From Streptomyces qaidamensis (GTDB lineage: Bacteria; Actinomycetota; Actinomycetes; Streptomycetales; Streptomycetaceae): a stretch of 64,000 nucleotides of DNA. The notes under the pieces are model-generated. The model did not search any database, had not been told where the DNA came from, and saw only the letters and a program-made list of their open reading frames with translations. Location of the stretch: assembly GCF_001611795.1 (NCBI RefSeq), contig NZ_CP015098.1:7130001-7194000 (forward strand), written 5' to 3'. How positions within the stretch are numbered: position 1 is the first letter of the stretch; every line of letters begins with the position of its first letter. Shown piece by piece: positions 49,918 through 59,965 of this stretch. The position numbers and the translations under genes are program-made.

Positions 49918-50700
49918 TCAAGCCGTCGCAGCCGGCGGAACGGGCGGAGCCAACTGGCGGGACAGCCACGTCGGTACGCCCCCGAGCAGCCGGAACAACC
50001 GCCGGGCCTCCTCCCGCAGCCGGGACGCCTCCGGCTCCGTCTCGGTGTCGGCGAGGGACACCAGCGCCGGAGCCGTGCCGACGAGATAGCCCAGCTCCTC
50101 CCGGATCCGCAGCGACTCCGTGAAACCGTGCCGCGCCTCCGCCAACTCCCCCTCCCGCAGGGCGAGTCCCGCGAGGTGACGCCAGGTGAACGACAACAGC
50201 AGCGGGTCGGAGTGCGCCGTCGCGGCCGCATGGGCACGGCGGTACGCCGCGCGGGCGGCCTGGGGCGCGCTCGTCAGGTTCTCCGCCAGGAGCCCGCGCC
50301 GGAAGTCCAGCAGAGCCCGCGCCGGAGCCCCCGGAGGGACCAGCGCCGCCGCCCGCCCGAGCGCGGCCCGTGCCTCGTCGGCCCGGTCCCGCACCGCGAG
50401 CAGCGTCGCCGCGTAGGCCAGGTAACCGCGTTCGCAAGCGGCCGCGCCGCGTTCGTCGTCGCTGTGGGCCATCGCCTCGGCCGTGCGCAGCGCGTCCTCG
50501 GCCTCCTCCCAGCCCTGCTCGGTGTACAGACACCGTTCCACCAGCAACGACGCGCGTTGCAGCGCCGCCGCCGGTGTGGTCGGCGGCAGCAGGGCGGCCG
50601 CGTCGGCCCAGCATCCGCGGGAGCGCAGCCGCCATACCGCGGTCTGGAGGGGATCGTCACCGGCGGTCGTTCCGTTACCAGACATGGCGGTATGCGCCAC
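49918..50700 (-). CDS. helical-repeat (TPR-like) protein of unknown function
   Basis: A 260-residue, Ala/Arg-rich protein. Its helices pair in TPR fashion (EEAEDALRTAEAMAHSDDER, AARAAYRRAHAAATAHSD, ELAEARHGFTESLRIREELG). It has no signal peptide or catalytic motif. GTG 50700 is chosen for the adjacent GGGGAGGG ribosome site; ATG 50685 has none. A GTGAA-GGAT-TTCAC palindrome lies 83-98 bases upstream. It follows the PucR gene on the same strand at a 149-base distance. Confidence 0.65.
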   Translation of the reverse strand: MAHTAMSGNGTTAGDDPLQTAVWRLRSRGCWADAAALLPPTTPAAALQRASLLVERCLYTEQGWEEAEDALRTAEAMAHSDDERGAAACERGYLAYAATLLAVRDRADEARAALGRAAALVPPGAPARALLDFRRGLLAENLTSAPQAARAAYRRAHAAATAHSDPLLLSFTWRHLAGLALREGELAEARHGFTESLRIREELGYLVGTAPALVSLADTETEPEASRLREEARRLFRLLGGVPTWLSRQLAPPVPPAATA

Positions 50701-50782
50701 GTTGCCCTCCCCGAGCACGCCATCGAGCTGTTGAGTGGTGGCGGCATCTCAGCACGAATCGGCGGGCCGGGCCAAGAGGGTG

Positions 50783-50798
50783 GGTGAAGGATTTCACA
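50783..50798. promoter_or_regulatory. Rex-like operator upstream of the TPR-like gene
   Basis: GGTGAAGGATTTCACA matches the Rex redox-repressor consensus TGTGAA-N4-TTCACA at 11 of 12 fixed bases. The gene behind it has no known respiratory role, so chance similarity is possible. Confidence 0.3.
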
Positions 50799-50849
50799 AA
50801 GTCGTGGGACTCGGGGGCGTTCCGGGTTTGGGCCGGGACACCCCGTGTT

Positions 50850-52523
50850 TCAGCTCATGCGCAGGGCCAGGAAGAAATCCAGCTTGTCCTCGAGCCGCGA
50901 CAGATCACGGCTCGTCAACTGCTCGATCCGGCCGACCCGGTAGCGCAGCGTGTTGACGTGCAGGTGCAGACGGGCGGCGCAGCGGGTCCAGGAGCCGTCG
51001 CAGTCCAGGAAGGCTTCCAGGGTCGGGATCAGCTCGGCCCGGTGGCGGCGGTCGTAGTCGCGCAGCGGGTCCAGGAGGCGGGCCGTGAAGGCCCGGCGGA
51101 CGTCGTCCGGGACGAAGGGCAGCAGCAGGACGTGGGAGGCCAGTTCCTGGTGGCCGGCCGCGCAGACCCGGCCCGGGCGGGCCGCGGCGACGCGCCTGGC
51201 GTGGCGGGCCTCCTCCAGGGCGCCGCGCAGGCCTTCCGCCGAGTGGACGGCCGCGCTGACGCCGAGAGTGAGCCGGCCGTCGTCGTCGAGGCCCGCCGTG
51301 AGGGGGTCCCGTACCGATGCCAGGAGGGTGTCCGCGAGGACGCCCGTCTCCGTGCCGTCGTGCTCCGTCGAGACGGCCGGGAGGGGCACCAGGGCGATGG
51401 CCTCGTCGCCCGTGTGGGCCACGGCGATGCGGTCGGAGTGCTCCGGCCCGGCGACCGCGGGGTCGACGAGGACCTCCTCCAGCAGGGCCTGCGCCACCGG
51501 GCCGCCCTCGATCTCCCCGCCCTCCCAGTCGACACGGGCCACGACCACCTGCCAGTGCGGCGCGGCGCCCAGGCCGGGCAGCAGCACCGGCGCGGCCACG
51601 CGCAGCCGGGCGGCGATCTCGGCGGGTGCCGCGCCCGTCTGGACCAGTTCCAGGACCTCCTGGGCCAGGCGGCGGCGGACCGTGCGGGCCGCGTCGCGGC
51701 GGTCCCGCTCGACCGCGATCAGCTGGGTGACGCCGTAGAGCAGGTCCAGGCGCTCCTCGGGCCAGTCCCCTGCGTCCGCCTCCACGGCCAGCAGCCAGTC
51801 CGACAGGACGGTCTCGCGGACGTCCCGGGCGGGCTGCGGGGAGCGGCCCGTGGAGCGGACCGGGAACAGCGAGTACGTCGTGGCGCCCAGGACGACGCGG
51901 TGGGGGCCGCGGCGGCCCGTGCGGGTGGCGGCCAGGTGTTCTCCGGCGAGCCGGGCGCACGTCTCGGCCGGCAGGGCGGGGCCCGCCGCCTTCGAGCCGG
52001 CGATCAGGCGGCCGGTGGGGGAGAGGACCCAGGCCCGCAGGTCCAGGTCCGTGCCCAGCAGGTCCAGGACCACGTCGGGGCCGCCGCCGGCCGGGCCCGA
52101 GGTCATCATCCGGCGGTGGCGGTCGACGACCGCCGCGAGGTCGCCGGCGCGCTCGCCGGACACCTGCCGTACGACGTGCTCGGTGATCGTCGCGAACGCC
52201 ACCGACTCGTGCACCGCGAAGAGCGGGAGGCGGTGCCGGGCGCAGGCGACGACCAGGTCCTCGGGGACGTCCCCGAGCTCGGCCTCGCCCGCGGCGAGGG
52301 CCGTCACGCCCGCCTGCACCAGGATCCGGACGAACGGCTCCGAGTCGTCCTCGTCCCGGCGCCAGGCCAGGCCCGTGAGGACCAGTTCGCCGCCCGCCAG
52401 GTAACGGCTGGGGTCGCGGAGGTCGGTGGTCATCACACCCCGCACGGTGCGGTCCAGCTCGTCCTCGCCGCCGAGCAGCTTGAGGCCCAGCGCGTCGGTG
52501 TCCAGCAGTGCGCGCAGCCGCAT
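50850..52523 (-). CDS. pucR: PucR-family regulator of purine catabolism
   Basis: A 557-residue regulator. The PucR N-terminal domain spans about 1-135 (MTTDLRDPSRYLAGGELVLT). A degenerate GGDEF-like/CdaR-type middle domain is at about 290-420, and the C-terminal HTH_30 is CAARLHLHVNTLRYRVGRIE. In Bacillus and actinomycetes such proteins control purine degradation in response to pathway intermediates. It is divergent from the xanthine dehydrogenase operon, its likely target. ATG 52523 gives the shortest N-terminus that keeps the complete PucR domain; its ribosome site is weak. Confidence 0.85.
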   Translation of the reverse strand: MRLRALLDTDALGLKLLGGEDELDRTVRGVMTTDLRDPSRYLAGGELVLTGLAWRRDEDDSEPFVRILVQAGVTALAAGEAELGDVPEDLVVACARHRLPLFAVHESVAFATITEHVVRQVSGERAGDLAAVVDRHRRMMTSGPAGGGPDVVLDLLGTDLDLRAWVLSPTGRLIAGSKAAGPALPAETCARLAGEHLAATRTGRRGPHRVVLGATTYSLFPVRSTGRSPQPARDVRETVLSDWLLAVEADAGDWPEERLDLLYGVTQLIAVERDRRDAARTVRRRLAQEVLELVQTGAAPAEIAARLRVAAPVLLPGLGAAPHWQVVVARVDWEGGEIEGGPVAQALLEEVLVDPAVAGPEHSDRIAVAHTGDEAIALVPLPAVSTEHDGTETGVLADTLLASVRDPLTAGLDDDGRLTLGVSAAVHSAEGLRGALEEARHARRVAAARPGRVCAAGHQELASHVLLLPFVPDDVRRAFTARLLDPLRDYDRRHRAELIPTLEAFLDCDGSWTRCAARLHLHVNTLRYRVGRIEQLTSRDLSRLEDKLDFFLALRMS

Positions 52524-52829
52524 TCTCGTCGCCGCCGATCTTTGTCTCGAAATCAAACCCTGCCCCGGCTGTGTTCCAGGTCACGCGGTTGCGTCGCGCG
52601 TTTCCACAGGAGAACGAGGAGGTTTCTGAGGGCCTCTGTTCATACGAATCTACAAGATGCCTGTCCTGGCCAGCCAACTCCTTCATGGTTTCCGTGACTG
52701 ACTCAGTCGGAGCACCCCCCTGTGTACTGAGGCCACTACGCGTCAACAGCACATGAACGAGCCGGGACCGCCGCACACGGATTGGCTCAAACCGAACGCC
52801 CCACGAGAAGACGAAGAAGAGAGCCGGTC
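52524..52829. other. 306-bp divergent control region between pucR and the xdh operon
   Basis: No gene is supported. The region holds A+T-richer tracts (about 52535-52560 and 52625-52690) that probably contain both promoters and the PucR sites. A small stem (GTGACTGACTCAGTCG) lies at about 52696-52711. Confidence 0.5.
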
Positions 52830-53719
52830 ATGGACTTCCTTCGCCCCGCCAGCTGGGAGGAGGCGCTCGCCGCGAAAGCCGAGCACCCCACAGCTGTGCC
52901 GATTGCGGGTGGCACCGACGTGATGGTCGAGATCAACTTCGACCACCGCCGGCCCGAGTACCTCCTGGACCTGAACCGCATCGGCGACCTCAGCGAGTGG
53001 GAAGTCGGCGAGGAGAGCGTGCGGCTGGGTGCCTCCGTGCCGTACACGAAGATCATGGAGAACCTGCGCGCCGAGCTGCCGGGTCTCGCCCTCGCCTCGC
53101 ACACGGTCGCCTCCCCGCAGATCCGCAACCGCGGCGGCGTCGGCGGCAACCTCGGCACCGCCTCCCCGGCCGGTGACGCCCACCCCGCGCTGCTCGCGGC
53201 GGGCGCCGAGGTGGAGGTCGAGTCGGTACGCGGCTCGCGCCGCATCCCGATCGACGCGTTCTACACGGGCGTGAAGCGCAACGCGCTGGCGGCCGACGAG
53301 CTGATCCGCGCCGTGCACGTGAAGAAGGCCGACGGGCCGCAGCAGTTCTCCAAGGTGGGCACGAGGAACGCGATGGTGATCGCCGTGTGCGCCTTCGGGC
53401 TCGCGCTGCACCCCGGGACGCGGACCGTGCGGACCGGGATCGGCTCGGCCGCCCCGACGCCCGTCCGGGCCGAGGCCGCCGAGGAGTTCCTGAACGCCGC
53501 GCTGGAGGAGGGCGGCTTCTGGGACAACGGGCAGATCATCACCCCGTCGGTCGCCAAGCAGTTCGCGGACCTGTGCTCCGCCGCCTGCAACCCGATCGAC
53601 GACGTCCGGGGCACCGCGAGCTATCGCCGCCACGCGGTCGGCGTCATGGCCCGCCGCACGCTGACCTGGACCTGGGAGTCCTACCGCGGCACCCGCCGCA
53701 CCAACGAGGGAGCTGCCTG

Positions 53720-53720
<1 letters not shown>
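52830..53720 (+). CDS. xanthine dehydrogenase FAD-binding subunit
   Basis: A 296-residue flavin subunit. The FAD motif is VPIAGGTDVMVEINF, with the second pyrophosphate-binding segment PQIRNRGGVGGNLGTASPAG. It passes electrons from the molybdenum and iron-sulfur subunits to an acceptor. ATG 52830 follows GAAGAAGAGAG. Its stop overlaps the next start in TGATG, so it is the first gene of a coupled operon. Confidence 0.93.
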
Positions 53721-54301
<581 letters not shown>

Positions 54302-54303
54302 TC

Positions 54304-56703
54304 ATGGCTTCCCCCAGCGGAACCCCCACGAAGATCACCCAGGGGTCCCCGACCAAGGGTGGCATCGGCGAGTCCACGCTCCGCCCCGACGGCATCCTCA
54401 AGGTCACCGGCGAGTTCGCGTACTCGTCCGACATGTGGCACGAGGACATGCTGTGGGGCCAGATCCTCCGCTCGACCGTCGCGCACGCCGAGATCGTGTC
54501 CATCGACACGAGCGAGGCCCTGGCCACGCCGGGCGTCTACGCCGTGCTGACGTACGACGACCTGCCCACCGACGTGAAGAACTACGGGCTGGAGATCCAG
54601 GACACCCCGGTCCTCGCCCACGGCAAGATCCGCCACCACGGCGAGCCGGTCGCGCTCGTCGCCGCCGACCACCCGGAGACGGCACGCCGCGCCGCCGCGA
54701 AGATCAAGGTCGACTACCGCGAGCTGCCCGTCATCACCGACGAGGCCTCCGCGACCGCCCCGGACGCGCTCCTCGTCCACGAGAACCGCGACGACCACCA
54801 CGCCGGCCACGTCCCGCACCCCAACATCGTGCACCGCCAGCCGATCGTCCGCGGTGACGTGGCGGCGGCGCGCGAGCGGGCCGACGTGATCGTCACGGGC
54901 GAGTACACCTTCGGCATGCAGGACCAGGCCTTCCTCGGCCCCGAGTCCGGGCTCGCCGTGCCGGAGGAGGACGGCGGAGTCCACCTCTACATCGCCACCC
55001 AGTGGCTGCACAGCGACCTGCGCCAGATCGCGCCCGTGCTCGGCCTGCCCGAGGACAAGGTGCGGATGACGCTGTCCGGCGTCGGCGGCGCGTTCGGCGG
55101 CCGCGAGGACCTGTCGATGCAGATCCACGCCTGCCTGCTGGCCCTGCGCACCGGCAAGCCCGTCAAGATCGTCTACAACCGGTTCGAGTCGTTCTTCGGC
55201 CACGTCCACCGCCACCCCGCGAAGCTGTACTACGAGCACGGGGCCACGCGCGAGGGCAAGCTGACCCACCTCAAGTGCCGGATCGTCCTGGACGGCGGCG
55301 CCTACGCCTCCGCCTCCCCGGCCGTCGTCGGCAACGCCTCCTCCCTGTCCGTCGGCCCGTACGTGGTCGAGGACGTCGACATCGAGGCCATCGCCCTCTA
55401 CACCAACAACCCGCCCTGCGGCGCCATGCGCGGCTTCGGCGCGGTCCAGGCCTGCTTCGCCTACGAGGCGCAGATGGACAAGCTCGCCGTGAAGCTCGGC
55501 ATGGACCCGGTGGAGTTCCGCCGGCTCAACGCCATGGAGCAGGGCACGCTCCTGCCGACCGGGCAGCCCGTCGACTCCCCGGCCCCCGTCGCCGAACTGC
55601 TGCGCCGGGTCAAGGCGATGCCGATGCCGCCGGAGCGCCAGTGGGAGTCCAGCGAGGGCGCCGACGTACGGCAGCTGCCGGGCGGCCTGTCCAACACCAC
55701 GCACGGCGAGGGCGTCGTCCGCGGGGTCGGCTACGCGGTCGGCATCAAGAACGTGGGCTTCTCCGAGGGCTTCGACGACTACTCCACCGCCAAGGTCCGC
55801 ATGGAGGTCGTCGCCGGCGAGCCCGTCGCCACCGTGCACACCGCGATGGCGGAGGTCGGCCAGGGCGGTGTCACCGTCCACGCGCAGATCGCCCGCACCG
55901 AGCTGGGCGTCACGCAGGTGACCATCCACCCGGCCGACACCCAGGTGGGCAGCGCCGGTTCGACGTCGGCATCGCGGCAGACGTACGTCACCGGCGGCGC
56001 GGTGAAGAACTCCTGCGAACTGGTCCGCGAGAAGGTCCTGGAGATCGGGCGCCGCAAGTTCGGCTCCTACCACCCGGCCTGGGCGACGGCCGAGCTGCTC
56101 CTGGAGGGCGGCAAGGTCGTCACCGACGGCGGCGAGGTCCTGTCCGACCTGGCCGACGTCCTGGAGGGGGAGACCGTGGAGGTCGAGGCGGAGTGGCGGC
56201 ACCGGCCGACCGAGCCCTTCGACCTGCGCACCGGCCAGGGCAACGGGCACGTGCAGTACTCCTTCGCCGCCCACCGGGCCGTCGTCGAGGTCGACACCGA
56301 GCTCGGCCTGGTGAAGGTCATCGAGCTGGCCTGCGCCCAGGACGTCGGCAAGGCGCTCAACCCGCTGTCGGTGCTCGGCCAGATCCAGGGCGGCACCACA
56401 CAGGGCCTGGGTGTGGCGGTCATGGAGGAGATCGTCGTCGACCCGAAGACGGCGAAGGTCAAGAACCCCTCCTTCACCGACTACCTGATCCCGACCATCC
56501 TCGACACGCCGTCCATCCCGGTCGACGTGCTCGAACTCGCCGACGAGCACGCCCCGTACGGGCTGCGCGGCGTCGGCGAGGCACCCACCCTGTCGTCGAC
56601 CCCGGCCGTCCTCGCGGCGATCCGGAACGCGACCGGGCTCGAACTCAACCGGACTCCGGTGAGGCCCGAGCACCTGACGGGTACCCAGCTCTCCGAGGGC
56701 TGA
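54304..56703 (+). CDS. xanthine dehydrogenase molybdenum-binding subunit
   Basis: A 799-residue subunit. It starts with RPDGILKVTGEFAYSSDM. Molybdopterin contacts include GGAFGGREDLSMQ, CGAMRGFGAVQ and STSASRQTYVTGGA, and the catalytic glutamate is in GVGEAPTLSSTP near the C-terminus. It hydroxylates hypoxanthine and xanthine to urate. ATG 54304 follows the previous stop by two bases. A hairpin follows at 56717-56739. Confidence 0.93.
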   Translation: MASPSGTPTKITQGSPTKGGIGESTLRPDGILKVTGEFAYSSDMWHEDMLWGQILRSTVAHAEIVSIDTSEALATPGVYAVLTYDDLPTDVKNYGLEIQDTPVLAHGKIRHHGEPVALVAADHPETARRAAAKIKVDYRELPVITDEASATAPDALLVHENRDDHHAGHVPHPNIVHRQPIVRGDVAAARERADVIVTGEYTFGMQDQAFLGPESGLAVPEEDGGVHLYIATQWLHSDLRQIAPVLGLPEDKVRMTLSGVGGAFGGREDLSMQIHACLLALRTGKPVKIVYNRFESFFGHVHRHPAKLYYEHGATREGKLTHLKCRIVLDGGAYASASPAVVGNASSLSVGPYVVEDVDIEAIALYTNNPPCGAMRGFGAVQACFAYEAQMDKLAVKLGMDPVEFRRLNAMEQGTLLPTGQPVDSPAPVAELLRRVKAMPMPPERQWESSEGADVRQLPGGLSNTTHGEGVVRGVGYAVGIKNVGFSEGFDDYSTAKVRMEVVAGEPVATVHTAMAEVGQGGVTVHAQIARTELGVTQVTIHPADTQVGSAGSTSASRQTYVTGGAVKNSCELVREKVLEIGRRKFGSYHPAWATAELLLEGGKVVTDGGEVLSDLADVLEGETVEVEAEWRHRPTEPFDLRTGQGNGHVQYSFAAHRAVVEVDTELGLVKVIELACAQDVGKALNPLSVLGQIQGGTTQGLGVAVMEEIVVDPKTAKVKNPSFTDYLIPTILDTPSIPVDVLELADEHAPYGLRGVGEAPTLSSTPAVLAAIRNATGLELNRTPVRPEHLTGTQLSEG

Positions 56704-56716
56704 GCAGTCACGATCC

Positions 56717-56739
56717 CCTGGGGGGCTTCGTCCCCCAGG
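56717..56739 (+). terminator. hairpin between the Mo subunit and the permease gene
   Basis: CCTGGGGG and CCCCCAGG pair around a 7-base loop, 14 bases after the stop, followed by a T-containing tract. It may lower expression of the permease and the XdhC-family gene relative to the enzyme. Confidence 0.55.
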
Positions 56740-56813
56740 TCCCTTGTTCGTCTCGGGCCGTCCCCCGGGTCGTGAACATCCCAACCCCCTTTGAAACTTG
56801 GGAGACGGCACCC

Positions 56814-58271
56814 ATGACCCAGCAATCACTGGAGCCGAGGGCCACAGCCGAGGATGCGGGTGAAGGCACCCGCGTCCCGGCCGGACGGTCCTGGCTCGAC
56901 CGGTACTTCCACATATCCCACAGAGGGTCGACGGTCGCCCGTGAAGTGCGCGGCGGCATCACGACCTTCATGGCGATGGCGTACATCCTGCTGCTCAACC
57001 CCCTGATCCTGTCCGGCAGGGACGCCGCAGGGGACACGCTCGCCCAGCCGGCCCTGATCACCGCGACCGCGTTCGCGGCGGCCTTCACCACCTTGCTGAT
57101 GGGCTTCGTCGGCAAGGTGCCCCTGGCCCTCGCCGCCGGCCTGTCCGTCTCCGGGGTCCTCGCCTCCCAGGTCGCGCCCGAGATGACCTGGCCGCAGGCG
57201 ATGGGCATGTGCGTGATGTACGGCGTGGTCATCATGCTGCTGGTCGTCACCGGCCTGCGCGAGATGATCATGAACGCGATCCCGCTCGCGCTCAAGCACG
57301 GCATCACCATGGGCATCGGCCTGTTCATCGCCCTCATCGGCTTCTACAAGTCCGGCTTCGTGCACCAGGGCGAGGCGACCCCCCTCGCGCTCGGCCCGGC
57401 GGGCGAACTGGCCGGCTGGCCCGTCCTGCTCTTCGCCGGCACCCTACTGCTGATCTTCATGCTCCAGGCCCGGAACGTCCCGGGCGCCATCCTCATCGGC
57501 ATCGTCGGCGGCACGGTCGTCGCTGCGGTCCTGAACGCGGCCGGCGTCGTCGACCCCAAGCAGTGGGCGGGCGGCGCACCCGAACTGCACGGCAGTGCCG
57601 TCTCCATGCCCGACTTCTCGCTCTTCGGGGAGGTGCGGTTCGGCGGCTGGGGCGAGGTCGGCGCGATGACGGTGGGCATGATCGTCTTCACGCTGGTGCT
57701 CGCCGGGTTCTTCGACGCGATGGCCACCATCATCGGCGTCGGCACCGAGGCGAAGCTCGCCGACGACAAGGGCCGTATGCCGGGCCTGTCCAAGGCGCTG
57801 TTCATCGACGGGGCCGGCGGCGCGATCGGAGGCGTGTCCGGCGGTTCCGGCCAGACGGTGTTCATCGAGTCGGCCACGGGGGTCGGAGAGGGCGCCCGCA
57901 CGGGCCTCGCCTCCGTGGTCACCGGCCTGTTCTTCGCGGCCTGCCTGTTCTTCACCCCGCTCACCGCGATCGTGCCCTCGGAGGTCGCGGCGGCCGCCCT
58001 CGTCGTCATCGGCGCCATGATGCTGATGAACGCCCGGCACGTGGACTGGGCCGACCGGGCCACGGCCGTCCCGGTGTTCCTCACCGTCGTGCTGATGCCG
58101 TTCACATACACCATCACCACCGGTGTCGCCGCGGGCGTCATCTCCTACGTCGCCATCAAGACCGCCCAGGGCAAGTGGCGTGAGATCGGCGCCTTCATGT
58201 GGATCCTCACGGCCGTGTTCCTCGTCTACTTCGCCCTCAACCCGATCGAGAGCTGGCTGGGCGTCCACTGA
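56814..58271 (+). CDS. NCS2-family purine permease (AzgA type)
   Basis: A 485-residue transporter with about 12-14 helices. AzgA-like signatures include REVRGGITTFMAMAYILLLN, GFVGKVPLALAAGLSVSGV and FIESATGVGEGARTGLASVV. Such permeases import hypoxanthine, guanine or adenine, feeding the dehydrogenase encoded upstream. ATG 56814 has GGGAGA at a suitable distance. Confidence 0.92.
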   Translation: MTQQSLEPRATAEDAGEGTRVPAGRSWLDRYFHISHRGSTVAREVRGGITTFMAMAYILLLNPLILSGRDAAGDTLAQPALITATAFAAAFTTLLMGFVGKVPLALAAGLSVSGVLASQVAPEMTWPQAMGMCVMYGVVIMLLVVTGLREMIMNAIPLALKHGITMGIGLFIALIGFYKSGFVHQGEATPLALGPAGELAGWPVLLFAGTLLLIFMLQARNVPGAILIGIVGGTVVAAVLNAAGVVDPKQWAGGAPELHGSAVSMPDFSLFGEVRFGGWGEVGAMTVGMIVFTLVLAGFFDAMATIIGVGTEAKLADDKGRMPGLSKALFIDGAGGAIGGVSGGSGQTVFIESATGVGEGARTGLASVVTGLFFAACLFFTPLTAIVPSEVAAAALVVIGAMMLMNARHVDWADRATAVPVFLTVVLMPFTYTITTGVAAGVISYVAIKTAQGKWREIGAFMWILTAVFLVYFALNPIESWLGVH

Positions 58272-58308
58272 CGCCCGCCCTCCCGCAACCCCAAGGAGAC
58301 CGAGACAG

Positions 58309-59460
58309 ATGCTGGACATCGCCGAGGAGCTGAACCGGTGGGTCGAGCAGGGCCGTGACTTCGCCGTCGCCACCGTGGTGGCCGTCGGCGGCAGCGCGCC
58401 CCGGCAGCCCGGCGCCGCGCTCGCGGTGGACGCCGACGGCACGGCGATCGGCTCGGTCTCCGGCGGCTGCGTGGAAGGCGCTGTCTACGCGTTGTGCGAG
58501 CAGGCGCTGCGGGACGGCGAAACCGTCCTGGAGCGCTTCGGGTACAGCGACGACGACGCCTTCGCCGTGGGTCTGACCTGCGGCGGCGTCATCGACATCC
58601 TGGTCACCCCGGTACGGGCCGCCGATCCGGTCCGCCCGGTGGTCGCGTCCGCGCTCACCGCCGCCGCCCGAGGGGAGGCGGCGGCGGTGGCGCGGATCGT
58701 GTCGGGCCCGCCCGAACTGACGGGCCGGGCCCTGCTGGTCCGCCCCGACGGTTCGTACGACGGCGGCTTCGGCGCCCATCCGGAACTGGACCGCACGGTC
58801 GCCGCCGAGGCCGGCGCCTTCCTGGACGTCGGCCGCACCGGCACCCTGGAGATCGGCGAGCGGGGCTCGCGCTGCGGAGCGCCCCTCACGGTCCTGGTCG
58901 AGTCCTCGGTCCCCGCACCCCGCATGATCGTGTTCGGCGCGATCGACTTCGCCGCCGCCCTGGTCCGCATCGGCAAGTTCCTCGGCCACCACGTCACGGT
59001 GTGCGACGCGCGCCCCGTCTTCGCGACCCGGACGCGCTTCCCGGAGGCCGACGAGATCGTCGTCGAGTGGCCCCACCGCTACCTGGAGCGCACCGACGTC
59101 GACGCCCGCACGGTCCTGTGCGTGCTGACCCACGACGCCAAGTTCGACGTCCCCCTGCTGAAGCTGGCGCTGCGCCTTCCGGTGGCGTACGTCGGCGCCA
59201 TGGGCTCCCGGCGCACCCACCTGGACCGCAACGACCGACTGCGCGAAGTCGGCGTCACCGAAGTGGAGTTGAGCCGCCTGCACTCGCCGATCGGGCTGGA
59301 CCTCGGCGCCCGTACGCCCGAGGAGACGGCCCTGTCGATCGCGGCGGAGATCGTCGCCGCGCGGCGTGGCGGCAGCGGGGTCTCCCTGACCGGGGCGCAC
59401 ACGCCGATCCACCACGAGCCGGAGTCGCGGGCCATGGGCCGGATCGGGTCGGTGGCCTGA
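58309..59460 (+). CDS. xdhC: XdhC-family molybdenum cofactor maturation factor
   Basis: A 383-residue XdhC/CoxI protein. The N-terminal XdhC domain has VGGSAPRQPGAALAVD and SVSGGCVEGAVY with its conserved cysteine, then LTCGGVIDI. The C-terminal half has a Rossmann-like domain (MIVFGAIDFAAALVRIGKFL, YVGAMGSRRTH). It binds and helps sulfurate Mo-cofactor for insertion into xanthine dehydrogenase. AAGGAG lies 10 bases before ATG 58309. Confidence 0.92.
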   Translation: MLDIAEELNRWVEQGRDFAVATVVAVGGSAPRQPGAALAVDADGTAIGSVSGGCVEGAVYALCEQALRDGETVLERFGYSDDDAFAVGLTCGGVIDILVTPVRAADPVRPVVASALTAAARGEAAAVARIVSGPPELTGRALLVRPDGSYDGGFGAHPELDRTVAAEAGAFLDVGRTGTLEIGERGSRCGAPLTVLVESSVPAPRMIVFGAIDFAAALVRIGKFLGHHVTVCDARPVFATRTRFPEADEIVVEWPHRYLERTDVDARTVLCVLTHDAKFDVPLLKLALRLPVAYVGAMGSRRTHLDRNDRLREVGVTEVELSRLHSPIGLDLGARTPEETALSIAAEIVAARRGGSGVSLTGAHTPIHHEPESRAMGRIGSVA

Positions 59461-59496
59461 GCCCCGGCCGGGAACGCCGGGCCGGCGGCCGATGCG

Positions 59497-59937
59497 TCAG
59501 GCCTGCCTGAGCAGACAGTTCAGGGCCCGCCCGAACACGTACCGCGAGGAGCGCCGCACCACCGCGTCGAAGGCCGACGGCACGAACCGGACCCGGATCT
59601 CCTCCCGCCACACCACGCGGGACCGCCCTCCCGGCCCGGGCCGCACCTCCAGCTCCGCCCACCCGAGGACGACGCGCCCCCGCTTCTCCAGCCGGCACAA
59701 CCCGGTGGCCCCGTCCCGCGGCGGCTGCCACACCGTCACCTCCATCGGGTCGTCGAAGGCCAGCACTCCGGCGCCCGAGCGGGCCACGACGAGCGTGCCC
59801 TCGCGTGTCGGCCCGGGCGGCACGACCCTGACCACCGTCAACGGCACCGCGTGACCGTGCCGCTGCCACCGGGTGATCCGCCGCCACGCCTCGTCGAGGG
59901 GGAGCGGAACGGTGCGTTCGATCAGGAAGTTCGCCAC
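59497..59937 (-). CDS. SRPBCC-family protein
   Basis: A 146-residue START/Bet v1-like protein: MANFLIERTVPLPLDEAWRR (first strand and helix), then beta strands such as VVWREEIRVRF and a long C-terminal helix ending RALNCLLRQA. Members bind hydrophobic ligands; this one is unassigned. It is convergent with xdhC and lies downstream of the deacetylase gene on the same strand, 28 bases away. Confidence 0.8.
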   Translation of the reverse strand: MANFLIERTVPLPLDEAWRRITRWQRHGHAVPLTVVRVVPPGPTREGTLVVARSGAGVLAFDDPMEVTVWQPPRDGATGLCRLEKRGRVVLGWAELEVRPGPGGRSRVVWREEIRVRFVPSAFDAVVRRSSRYVFGRALNCLLRQA

Positions 59938-59965
59938 CCTCCGATCGTAGGGAACCCGCGGGGCG

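Noticed and set aside
55002..56800. Plus-strand frame overlapping the Mo-subunit gene and running into the permease
   Set aside because: Up to about 56700 it is an Arg/Pro-rich shadow of the Mo-subunit gene; the true permease start is ATG 56814.
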